Made by a program: the position numbers and the translations under genes
In this document: positions 55,650 to 64,000 of the stretch, in pieces
How positions within the stretch are numbered: position 1 is the first letter of the stretch
Layout of the letters: each line of letters starts with the position of its first letter
The notes under the pieces: model-generated
The model's input: only the letters and a program-made list of their open reading frames with translations
Told to the model about the DNA's origin: nothing
The model's database searches: none
Source: Gemmataceae bacterium
GTDB taxonomy: Bacteria; Planctomycetota; Planctomycetia; Gemmatales; Gemmataceae
Assembly (NCBI GenBank): GCA_019636445.1
Contig: JAHBXO010000007.1
Span: forward strand, 124,001-188,000
DNA length: 64,000 nt
Direction: 5' to 3'

Positions 55650-55724
55650 GGCGGGTCAAGGCTTTGCGCCGACCCGCCGAACTCGCTGTCGGATCGGCGA
55701 GTCGGAGCAAAGCCTTGACCCGCC
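55650..55724. repeat. inverted repeat between convergent genes
   Basis: Arms 55650-55667 (GGCGGGTCAAGGCTTTGC) and 55707-55724 are perfect reverse complements, and the 39-base loop contains further complementary bases (CCGACCCGCC-like and GGCGAGTCGG). It sits between the convergent stops of the Hsp70 gene and hemC and probably works as a bidirectional terminator or is a dispersed palindrome. Its sequence is unrelated to the GTTAGCCCGACG element. Confidence 0.75.
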
Positions 55725-55734
55725 GTACCGCGAA

Positions 55735-56649
55735 TTACAAGCTCGCGAGCAATTCGTCAGCTCCTTCGTCTTTGAGCATGGCCGCGAGTTCCTGCCCGAC
55801 GGCCAGCGGGGTCGAGGCCGGGCCGCGGTGGGTCGCCACAATCCGCCGCCGGCCGTCCTCGGACAACACCGCGCCACGCACGATCAGTTCTCCGTTCTCG
55901 ATCCGCGACGTCGCGCCGATCGGCACGAGGCAGCCGCCGCCGAGCGTCCAGAGCATCGCTCGCTCGGCTCGCACTCGGCTCCAGGTTTCTCGATGGTTGA
56001 TTGCTTCGAGAATCTCTCGCGTCGTGCCATCCGCAGTCCGGCATTCCAGACCGATCGCACCTTGCCCCACCGCCGGTAGCATCCAACCCGGATCGAGTAT
56101 CTCCGTGATCTTGTGCGCGAGACCCAATCGCACGAGGCCGGCTTCCGCGAGCACGATGCCGTCGAGGCCTTGTTCTTCGAGTTTTCGAAGCCGCGTGTCG
56201 ACATTCCCGCGAAGTTCGACGAGCTTCAAATCGGGCCGATGATTCAAGAGTTGTGCCCGACGGCGCAGGCTGCTCGTACCGATCGTCGCGCCCGGAGGCA
56301 GGTCGTCGAAGCGGGTATGCTTTGTGGAAATGAACGCATCGCCGTTCGGTGCGCGCTCCGGCGTCGCCACGAGTTCGACTCCCTCGACCGGGATCGTTGG
56401 CAGATCCTTCAAGCTGTGCACGGCCGCATCGGCAACTCCGTCGAGCAGCGCCTGCTGGATCGCCTTGGTGAAGACGCCGAAGCCACCCATCGCCGACAGG
56501 GCGGAGGCCTGGTCGCGGTCTCCGTGGGTGTCGATGCGGACAAGTTCGACGGGCCGCGGATCGATGATGGGACTAATAAGGCTGGCAACGTGGTTGGCTT
56601 GCCAGAGGGCGAGGGCGCTGCCGCGCGTGCCGAGTCGGAGGGAAGTCAT
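55735..56649 (-). CDS. hemC: hydroxymethylbilane synthase (porphobilinogen deaminase)
   Basis: This is a 304-residue enzyme of heme synthesis that joins four porphobilinogen units. LRLGTRGSALALWQA opens the protein, KDLPT (about residue 81) and GTSSLRRRAQL line the active site, and the dipyrromethane cofactor cysteine is in LGGGCLVPIG. The start ATG at 56649 matches the family; the open frame upstream is read through the Gly-rich end of the TPM gene and is not coding. The gene lies 71 bases after the TPM gene. Confidence 0.94.
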   Translation of the reverse strand: MTSLRLGTRGSALALWQANHVASLISPIIDPRPVELVRIDTHGDRDQASALSAMGGFGVFTKAIQQALLDGVADAAVHSLKDLPTIPVEGVELVATPERAPNGDAFISTKHTRFDDLPPGATIGTSSLRRRAQLLNHRPDLKLVELRGNVDTRLRKLEEQGLDGIVLAEAGLVRLGLAHKITEILDPGWMLPAVGQGAIGLECRTADGTTREILEAINHRETWSRVRAERAMLWTLGGGCLVPIGATSRIENGELIVRGAVLSEDGRRRIVATHRGPASTPLAVGQELAAMLKDEGADELLASL

Positions 56650-56720
56650 GGAGAAAGTGTAGGAAACGAAGAAGCCCGGCGACGACCGTCGCCGGGCAAT
56701 GTTCGACTTTGCAAAGGGGC

Positions 56721-57776
56721 TTACCAGTCGCCACCGCCGCCGAAGTCGCCACCACCACCACCCCAGTCGCCACCGCCGCCGGAGTCGCCCCAGTCGCCGC
56801 CACCGGAGTCGCCCCAGTCGCCATCGGTCGCCGCGGCGCCGTCGTCGTAGTTGCCGTCGCCGGTGTCGCCGGATTCGTTGCCGTAGTTGTCGCCGGCCAT
56901 GGCGTCGTTGTGATAGTCGTGGCCGCCGAAGAGGTTGTTGTACATCCACATGCCGGCCATCGCGCCGAACATGCCACCCATGAGGCTGGTGAAGAAACCG
57001 CCTCCACCCCCGCCGTAGCCGCCGCCCGGTCCGCCCCCGCCCCCACCGCCGGTGAAGGCGCGGATAAGGCCGATGACGAGCCAGGCACCGAGCACGACCA
57101 TCAGGATCATGCAGATGTAGCCGCCGATGCCGCCGCCGGCTTTCTGGTCTGCGGCCACGTGATTGTTGCCGGCCGCGGCCTTGCGACTCGAGTCGGGGGC
57201 CGAGGTGTCCTTCAATTCCTTGATGATCAGTTCCGTCGCGGAAACGAGCGCACTGTCCATCTCCTTCTTGGCGGCGGCACCGTCCAGCTTTTCCGTTTTC
57301 ACTTTGCGGAGTTCCCGCAGGAAGATACCATCCACTTCGCGAGCCTTCGTATCGCTGAAGTGACGATGCACGTCGGCTTGCTTATCGGAAACCGTGCTGA
57401 CAAAGAAACCGCCAGCCGGAGACCGGTACACGAGCACCACGATATCACCGTGGCTGTCCTGCGTGCGGCCCATCGCCCGCGCCCACTCCTCCGCGAAGCG
57501 GTTGCGGCCTTTATCGTCCTTGTTCTTGACGATCTCATCCCACTCGGCCTGCTTCTTGGGCGGCACATGATCGGCCGTCACCACCAGCAGGTGCGTCTTG
57601 CTCTTGAAAGTCGTGCTCTCGAAAGCGTGTTTCGCCTTCGCGATGCCGTCATCGCTGAACAGGCCGGCCTTGTCGTCGATGTTGATCACACCCGACTCTT
57701 CGGCCCGGACCGGCACGGCCGCGAGGCCTGTCAGCACGGCCACGGCCAGCCCCAAACCTCGGAACAACCGTCTCAT
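56721..57776 (-). CDS. TPM-domain membrane protein with Gly-rich tail
   Basis: This is a 351-residue protein. GGAGGA lies seven bases before the ATG at 57776, and a signal peptide ends near VPVRAEES. The TPM (YgcG-like) domain occupies about 30-180 ([38 protein letters not shown]). A membrane helix follows at about 218-235 ([19 protein letters not shown]), then a 100-residue Gly-rich tail with repeats of [10 protein letters not shown] and GGGGDW. TPM domains are found in proteins linked to photosystem repair or membrane protein quality control, but the role here is unknown. It is divergent from hslV. Confidence 0.85.
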   Translation of the reverse strand: MRRLFRGLGLAVAVLTGLAAVPVRAEESGVINIDDKAGLFSDDGIAKAKHAFESTTFKSKTHLLVVTADHVPPKKQAEWDEIVKNKDDKGRNRFAEEWARAMGRTQDSHGDIVVLVYRSPAGGFFVSTVSDKQADVHRHFSDTKAREVDGIFLRELRKVKTEKLDGAAAKKEMDSALVSATELIIKELKDTSAPDSSRKAAAGNNHVAADQKAGGGIGGYICMILMVVLGAWLVIGLIRAFTGGGGGGGPGGGYGGGGGGFFTSLMGGMFGAMAGMWMYNNLFGGHDYHNDAMAGDNYGNESGDTGDGNYDDGAAATDGDWGDSGGGDWGDSGGGGDWGGGGGDFGGGGDW

Positions 57777-57991
57777 GGATTCGTCCTCCCCTTGGCGGAT
57801 CGCAGGGTCATCGGAACACCGTTGTCCTTGATTCTACCATCGGCATTCTGAATCTTTTCGCGCAATCGGTCTACCGAAATCCGTTTTTCCCGGCCCAGCC
57901 ACCATCTATGATGGTCCGCGGACGCACGCGGCGAGGATTCGCCACGACCGCGTCCAGTATGTGTTCGCGGGAACCGATCGGAGATTTGTCG

Positions 57992-58528
57992 ATGGAAGTC
58001 TGGCGATCCACAACCATCTGCGCCATCCGGACTTCCGCCGGGGCCGCCATGGCCGGCGACGGTCAGGTCACGCTCGGCCAAATTGTGATGAAGAACGACG
58101 CCAAGAAAGTCCGCAAACTCTACGACGGCAAGGTAATCGCCGGATTCGCCGGCGCCGCCGCCGACGCCTTCTCCCTGCTCGAACGCTTCGAGGCCAAGCT
58201 GCGGGACCATCAAGGCTCCGTTCCCCGCGCCGCAACAGAGCTTGCCAAGGAATGGCGAACCGACCGCGTCCTCCGCCGGCTCGAAGCCATGCTCGTCGTC
58301 ATGGACCGCGAGCACCTGTTGCTCGTCAGCGGCACCGGCGACGTGATCGCCCCGACGGACAACGTCCTCGCCATCGGCAGCGGCGGCGCGTACGCCCTCG
58401 CCGCCGCCCGGGCCCTCCTCGCGCACACGACGATGACTCCCGGCGAAATCGCGAAGCGGGCACTCGAAATCGCCGGCGATATCTGCATCTACACGAACAA
58501 GAGCATCGAAATGATGGAGTTGCCATGA
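57992..58528 (+). CDS. hslV: ATP-dependent protease peptidase subunit HslV
   Basis: This is a 178-residue threonine protease of the HslUV complex. The start ATG at 57992 has GGAG eight bases upstream. A six-residue propeptide (MEVWRS) precedes the catalytic Thr7 in [43 protein letters not shown] and [16 protein letters not shown] are typical. Its stop overlaps the start of the MNT gene in ATGA, so the inserted pair and hslU are coupled to it. Confidence 0.95.
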   Translation: MEVWRSTTICAIRTSAGAAMAGDGQVTLGQIVMKNDAKKVRKLYDGKVIAGFAGAAADAFSLLERFEAKLRDHQGSVPRAATELAKEWRTDRVLRRLEAMLVVMDREHLLLVSGTGDVIAPTDNVLAIGSGGAYALAAARALLAHTTMTPGEIAKRALEIAGDICIYTNKSIEMMELP

Positions 58529-58827
58529 CATCCGAAACCGAACGTTTCCGCGCACAACTCCACGCGATGCTGCCGGAACTCGCCGACCGGTTCGGCATTG
58601 CAACGCTCGGCCTATTCGGCAGTCGAGTTCGAGGAGACCAACGGTCCGATAGCGATCTCGACGTGCTGGTCGAATTTCGACCGGACGCGCGGCCTTCGTT
58701 CTTCACACTGGGCGAACTGGCGTTGTCCCTCGAAGAGCGACTGGGCGTATCGGTGGACATCGCCTTGAAGAAAAATCTCAAGCCCCTCCTGCGGTCGAAT
58801 ATCCTGCGCGAGGAGGTGCCGGTATGA
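58525..58827 (+). CDS. MNT-domain nucleotidyltransferase, MntA-type antitoxin
   Basis: This is a 100-residue minimal nucleotidyltransferase. The GSx10DxD motif is complete: G32-S33 in LFGSRVRGD and D44/D46 in [11 protein letters not shown]. In type VII toxin-antitoxin pairs, MntA transfers AMP groups to the HEPN toxin and silences it. The pairing with the next gene is exact (ATGA overlap). The location between hslV and hslU is unusual. It could also be a housekeeping minimal nucleotidyltransferase, but the HEPN partner favours the toxin-antitoxin reading. Confidence 0.88.
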   Translation: MTSETERFRAQLHAMLPELADRFGIATLGLFGSRVRGDQRSDSDLDVLVEFRPDARPSFFTLGELALSLEERLGVSVDIALKKNLKPLLRSNILREEVPV

Positions 58828-59200
58828 GCATGAAGGACGAAGTCGCCGTGATCGCCGACATGATCGAGGCCGCCGAGCGGGCTATCCGCTACGTGACCGG
58901 CGTTACCCAGGACGACCTCGTTTCCGATTCGATGCGGACCGACGCCATTCTCCGAGTTCTCGGAATAATGGGTGAAGCGGTCACTCGATTATCCGACAAG
59001 ACCCAGTCGCGATTTACCACCGTTCCGTGGGCGAAGATGAAAGCCATGCGGAACTTGTTGGTTCACCGTTACGACCGGGTCGATGCGGCGATTGTCTGGG
59101 AGACCGTGACCGTCTCGGTTCCGGCCGCGTTGCTCGAACTTCGCGCGATTGAACATCAACTTTCGACGGAACAGCTGCCTCCGCCTGTAGAGAACCCGTA

Positions 59201-59201
<1 letters not shown>
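58824..59201 (+). CDS. HEPN-domain protein, HepT-type toxin
   Basis: This is a 125-residue all-helical protein. The RNase motif R-x4-H-x-Y of HepT toxins is intact: R76, H81 and Y83 in MRNLLVHRYDRVD. The N-terminal helices (VAVIADMIEAAERAIRYV, MRTDAILRVLGIMGEAV) fit the HEPN bundle. The tyrosine is the residue AMPylated by MntA in the characterised system. Its stop TAA shares a base with the hslU start (TAATG), so expression is tied to the operon. Confidence 0.88.
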
Positions 59202-60556
<1,355 letters not shown>

Positions 60557-60700
60557 GCGGGCGATCCTCGCATCGCTACTCACATCGCATAGTGTACTTT
60601 AGTATCTCATACTGCTTCCGATGGGTCCGCCGCTCCCGCGCCACCCTCCGGCGGACCCACACGTTTTTCCGGACCCACTCCCGATCGACCGGACAACTTC

Positions 60701-61723
60701 ATGCCGATCAACACCTTGTGTCCGATCCCCATGGATGCGCTCGCCGACGCCGGACCGCTCCCGCCCGCCCGCTGGCTCTGGCACGGCTACCTCGCCCCTG
60801 GCGACGTCACCGTCCTCACCAGCCTCTGGAAGACCGGCAAAACCACCCTTCTCGCCGGCCTGCTCCAGCACCTCGGCACCGGCGAACCGTTCCTCGGCCG
60901 CGACGTCGCCCGCGGCCGGGCCTGGATCGTCTCCGAAGAATCGATCGAACAATGGCGCGAACGCATGGGCGTCCTGAAACTCGGTCCGCACGTCCAACTG
61001 CTCGCCCGCCCCTTCCGCGGCCGGCCCACCGTCGACGAATGGCACCTCCTCCTCGACCGCGCCGTCGAGGCCCGCGCCGCTGGCGAACTCGATCTGTTCA
61101 TCGTCGATCCGCTCGCCTCGTTCCTGCCGGGGCGCTGCGAGTCGGACGCCGCCTCGCTGCTCGAAGCCCTGCAGCCGTTGCACCGGCTGACGTCCGCCGG
61201 CGCAGCGGTGGCCCTGCTGCACCATCCGCGCAAGCGGGCGGCCGAACCCGGCCAGTCCGCGCGCGGCTCGGGCGCCCTGCTCGCCTTCGTCGATACCTCG
61301 CTCGAGCTGACGCGCTACAGTACGCTGAAGACGGACGCGAACCGCCGCCTGATCCTCGCCAAGTCGCGTCGGCCCGAAGTCCCCGCCCGGCTCGCCTACG
61401 AGTGGAACCCCGCGACCGGCGAATTCCGCTCCGTGCCCGACCCGCGCGAGCGCCAGTTCGTTGAGAATTGGCAGACGGTCCTGTCCGTTTTGAAGTCGCG
61501 GCCCGAGCCGTTGACGCACAAGGAGCTTCGCGAGCATTGGCCGTCGGACATGGATCGCCCGGGCGAGACCGCGCTCTACGACTGGCTGAACCTCGCCTTC
61601 GCCCGCAAGCTCCTCCGCCGCGAGGGGAAGGGCACCCGCCTGAACCCGTGGCGCTACCGCCTGGAGAACGAGGACGATGCCTACCGGGACCGCGGCGAAT
61701 TACCGCCGATTCGCTTGCGATAA
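60701..61723 (+). CDS. RepA/AAA_25-like ATPase
   Basis: This is a 340-residue protein with start ATG at 60701. The P-loop is in VTVLTSLWKTGKTTLL; the first glycine of the usual GxxxxGK is replaced by Ser. Walker B is LFIVDPLASF, followed by LLHHPRKRA and ARGSGALLAFVD. This is the RecA-like fold of RepA-type helicases and phage/plasmid AAA_25 proteins. A C-terminal region (about 245-320, ESRPEPLTHKELREHW type) looks like a winged helix that could bind DNA. It lies between hslU and the insertion element. It may belong to the accessory region or to a multi-copy planctomycete family; its GC content matches the chromosome. Confidence 0.75.
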   Translation: MPINTLCPIPMDALADAGPLPPARWLWHGYLAPGDVTVLTSLWKTGKTTLLAGLLQHLGTGEPFLGRDVARGRAWIVSEESIEQWRERMGVLKLGPHVQLLARPFRGRPTVDEWHLLLDRAVEARAAGELDLFIVDPLASFLPGRCESDAASLLEALQPLHRLTSAGAAVALLHHPRKRAAEPGQSARGSGALLAFVDTSLELTRYSTLKTDANRRLILAKSRRPEVPARLAYEWNPATGEFRSVPDPRERQFVENWQTVLSVLKSRPEPLTHKELREHWPSDMDRPGETALYDWLNLAFARKLLRREGKGTRLNPWRYRLENEDDAYRDRGELPPIRLR

Positions 61724-61799
61724 ATCGTCTGGTTATGCCGGTTGTAACGAATCTGCGTTTTGTCTGTGTGGAATCGTGTATGCCCAACACCTTAATTAA

Positions 61800-63168
61800 C
61801 AGTACAGCGCGACTTTAGAACCGGCGTCTAGGTCGCCGTTTCTTGTGGGACCGAGTGGCTTGGGCGTTGCGTCGCTGATGATAGCGAATCACCTCGCCCA
61901 AGTGGCGTCTCGCCGGGACCCCGCGACGGCGACCCAACATCGCGCCGCACCGCTGGTTCAACGCCCGGCACACCTGCTCCGCCGTCACCTCCGGGTTTTT
62001 CCCCCCGAAGCCGCTCGGTCTGCTCGGCGACAAAACCCAACACCACCAACGCCATCACCAGATGCCGCATCAGCCCCACGTACTGACGGCCCTCGTAGTG
62101 CATCAGCCCCGCCTCCTGCTTCGCCAACCGGAACGCCTGCTCGACAGTCGCCCGCCGGAACGCCACGCGCAGGATCCGTGCCAGCGGCGCGTCCACGGCG
62201 TTGGTCACGAAATACTTCACCTCGCCTGTCGCCTCGTTGATCACCGTCACCAGCCGGTGCCAGCCCCGGGCCACCTACACCCGCCCGGCCTTCGCCCGCC
62301 ACACCGCCGACGCCTGCGTCTTCCGCGCGATGCGAAACCGCTGCCAACCGCCCGTGCGTCGCGCCGGTTGAAGCTCATCCGCCCGGCACGCCCGGCCCGT
62401 CGCCGACCGACGCACGCTGAAATTCACCGGCACCTCGGCCACGAACTGCTGGCCCATCCGGCCCAGCACCCACAAGAACGGCACCTTGCTCCCGTACCCC
62501 TCGTCGAAGATCAGCCAGTCGAAGCTCACCCCGTTCTCCCGCAGGCGGAACCACTGGTCCAGGGCGATCCGCCACTTCGGACGATACGCCACCGCGTCCG
62601 GAATCCCCGCGGCCCGGCACCGCTCGCGATCCGTCGCCCACGACTCGGGCAGGTACAGGTCCGCATCGAGCAGCGCCTGAAAGGTCCCCCGCGCCACCGC
62701 CACATGCACCGTCACGATCCCGTTGTCGATCTTGCCCACGCAGCCCAGATACTGCCGCTGCACGCCCGGCGTCTGGTCGCCCCACTTCTGCGAGCTGGTC
62801 TCGTCGATGACACCGACGGTCCCCCGGTCGTCGGCCGGGAGTTCGGCGAGCACGTCGGCAACCCGCCGCTGCAACCGGTCGCGGGCCTGGTCGTGATCCC
62901 ACTGGGCCGTGGTCAGAAACTCCTGAAACGTCCGCACGGCGGTGCCGGCTTCGAGGGCGATCGGCTCCACGCTCTTGCGGGGCAGATCGGAGAGCAGCCC
63001 GCGGCAGAAGGTGCCGAAGTGGGCGGCCGTCCGCTTCTGGAGGAAGCAGTCCCGAAAGCGTTCGAGGTAGCGGGCGAACGCCGGCCCGAGTTCCGCGATT
63101 TCCTGATCCGTCATCGGAGTCCCTCCCGATAACAAGCTCATCGGCATTTCGGAATCCGCGCTGTACTG
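61800..63168 (-). mobile_element. degenerate IS701-family insertion sequence
   Basis: This is a 1369-base element. The ends are inverted repeats beginning CAGTACAGCGCG (61800 on the left; complement ending at 63168 on the right), with weaker match beyond. Both ends are flanked by TTAA (61796-61799 and 63169-63172), a four-base target duplication that fits the YTAR preference of the IS701 family. The only gene is the broken transposase. It separates the AAA_25-like gene from the AT-rich ATPase gene. Confidence 0.85.
61815..63114 (-). pseudogene. IS701-family DDE transposase, broken by a stop and a frameshift
   Basis: The start ATG at 63114 (MTDQEIAEL) has GGAGGG upstream. The first catalytic Asp is D104 in GVIDETSSQKWG, the second lies in WLIFDEGYGSK, and the catalytic Glu is in VEQAFRLAKQEAG. 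An in-frame TAG at 62275-62277 interrupts the protein between AKAGRV and VARGWHRLV (a single CAG-to-TAG change would explain it). Further on, a run of six C on the plus strand (62001-62006) puts the natural C terminus (GKNPEVTAEQVCRALN) into another frame; one extra base would account for this. The copy is therefore unlikely to move by itself. The other parts are well conserved, so the decay looks recent. Confidence 0.88.
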
Positions 63169-63257
63169 TTAACTAGCGAACAATTGGCCGTTACATATTA
63201 TTAGAGTTACTTGACTGAGGAAATGTGACGAGCAAATCAGCCGACGGGCGATACCTC

Positions 63258-64000
63258 ATGAAGTTATCAACAATCCTTCTGCGGTGGTACAAGTCCTTTC
63301 ATTTAAATTATCGTGAACCCTACGACAAAGGTGAAACGAAGCGGTACAGGCCGTGGAACGACTTGGCTCTCTCGTTCGCCGAGGCACACGAGTTTCCTTT
63401 TATCGAAATCCCGATCGAGCAAGACATCACTACGGTTGTTGGCGCAAATGAGAGTGGGAAATCGCATCTGCTGAACGCAATTAGCAAAGTGGTAAACGGC
63501 AAAGGTGTCAGTTCGTCAGAATCTTTCGCCCGCACTGATTTGTGTCACTACGCCGGAATCCGCACAAAAAATATCACTGCATGGCCAAACATCGGATTAC
63601 AGTTCCTGGTGGAAAGCAAGACAGAACTCGACAATATTGTCAAAGCAATCAATGACGTGAGTAAAATCTCGTACGATCCAAATACTTGCTCATTCACATT
63701 GATCTTGGCACCCGATGGCGATCAAGCCGCAGTTGTATTTTTTGAACCGAATCCCCAGCCGATTGTGCTCGATACAGCTAAACTCGATCAAGTTCGCAAG
63801 CTGCTTCCACCTGTGCAATTCATTGATTCGCAAGCGAAGCTAGCTAGCGAAATTGCCATTGGGCAATTATTGGCGTCATTTGGTGGTAAATACGCGAAAG
63901 TAACAGGTTTCAATGATCGTAAGTCGGTCGAGTCGGCGGCTACGCAGATCCGAAATCTGCGATCACCGACCGCTGAAAATGCGAAAGATGTGGCAGCGGA
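63258..64000 (+). CDS. P-loop ATPase (SMC/OLD-like), 5' part, in AT-rich DNA
   Basis: The frame is open from ATG 63258 to the end of the window (247 residues seen). The N terminus MKLSTILLRWYKSF and the Walker A motif GANESGKS (residues 62-69) in TTVVGANESGKSHLLNAI are typical of ABC-type ATPases that start phage-defence proteins (OLD, GajA-like, RecF-like). The rest is beyond the window, so the family cannot be fixed. GC content and codon use (many AAA, AAT, ATT) differ clearly from all other genes here, so it was probably acquired by transfer. An in-frame GTG at 63225 after GAGGA is an alternative start. Confidence 0.7.
   Translation, partial: MKLSTILLRWYKSFHLNYREPYDKGETKRYRPWNDLALSFAEAHEFPFIEIPIEQDITTVVGANESGKSHLLNAISKVVNGKGVSSSESFARTDLCHYAGIRTKNITAWPNIGLQFLVESKTELDNIVKAINDVSKISYDPNTCSFTLILAPDGDQAAVVFFEPNPQPIVLDTAKLDQVRKLLPPVQFIDSQAKLASEIAIGQLLASFGGKYAKVTGFNDRKSVESAATQIRNLRSPTAENAKDVAA

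Noticed and set aside
56721..57050. Tandem repeats as a non-coding satellite
   Set aside because: The repeats encode the Gly/Asp/Trp tail of the TPM protein in frame and are simple coding repeats.
61990..62010. Programmed ribosomal frameshifting in the IS701 transposase
   Set aside because: The downstream frame is +1 relative to the upstream one, not the -1 usual for IS elements, and an amber codon also interrupts the gene; decay is simpler.

Overview
The window looks like chromosome from a planctomycete of the Gemmata/Zavarzinella type (Gemmataceae). This rests on the high GC content, the density of planctomycete-specific families (PSCyt1/PSCyt2/PSD1 cytochrome protein, DUF1501 protein, cytochrome-plus-WD40 protein, PPC-domain protein, CRTAC1/ASPIC-UnbV protein), a Ser/Thr kinase of the usual planctomycete layout, and palindromic dispersed repeats. 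No rRNA, tRNA or CRISPR array was seen. The genus is an inference from gene content, not from a marker gene.

Layout. 1-5.2 kb: the end of a large FG-GAP surface protein (+), then a four-gene minus-strand operon of membrane proteins around an M50-like intramembrane protease. 5.3-9.2 kb: TPR lipoprotein, CpaC-like secretin, a small unknown gene and trmL. 9.4-12.9 kb: ftsK and an SGNH-like secreted protein (+). 13-16.6 kb: PPC-domain protein and cytochrome/WD40 protein (-). 16.7-20.7 kb: a DUF6428 protein, then oxyR and an exported katG transcribed divergently from a palindrome-rich promoter. 20.9-31.4 kb: an eight-gene, almost gapless catabolic operon (-) encoding two 2-hydroxyacid dehydrogenases, an FGGY sugar kinase, a two-domain cyclase-family protein, an ACS-type MFS importer, an SDR, a fused E1 alpha/beta 2-oxoacid dehydrogenase and its E2. 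It is read divergently from a FadR-type GntR regulator coupled to PSD1 and DUF1501 genes (31.7-36.8 kb). 36.9-39.8 kb: CRTAC1 and TPR pair. 40-54 kb: mostly housekeeping genes (HtrA-type protease, uup, gatC, rpmB, glnE, miaB) mixed with planctomycete unknowns and a Ser/Thr kinase. 54-57.8 kb: a lid-less Hsp70, hemC and a TPM-domain protein. 58-60.6 kb: hslV and hslU with an MNT/HEPN (MntA/HepT-type) toxin-antitoxin pair wedged between them, all four genes overlapping. 60.7-64 kb: an AAA ATPase, a decayed IS701-family element with a TTAA target duplication, and the start of a markedly AT-richer P-loop ATPase gene that runs off the window, probably the edge of a horizontally acquired (possibly defence) island.

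The catabolic operon probably imports and oxidises an organic or sugar acid and ends in an acyl-CoA-forming lipoyl complex that must borrow an E3 subunit from elsewhere. Its regulator, PSD1 and DUF1501 partners suggest that the same substrate signal controls a surface or periplasmic system. Five palindromic elements of four families sit between genes or, in glnE, inside a gene. Two are inverted copies of one element, each placed between convergent genes. The most unusual points are the toxin-antitoxin pair inside hslVU, the catabolic operon with several altered active sites, the in-frame repeat in glnE, and the island edge at the right end.
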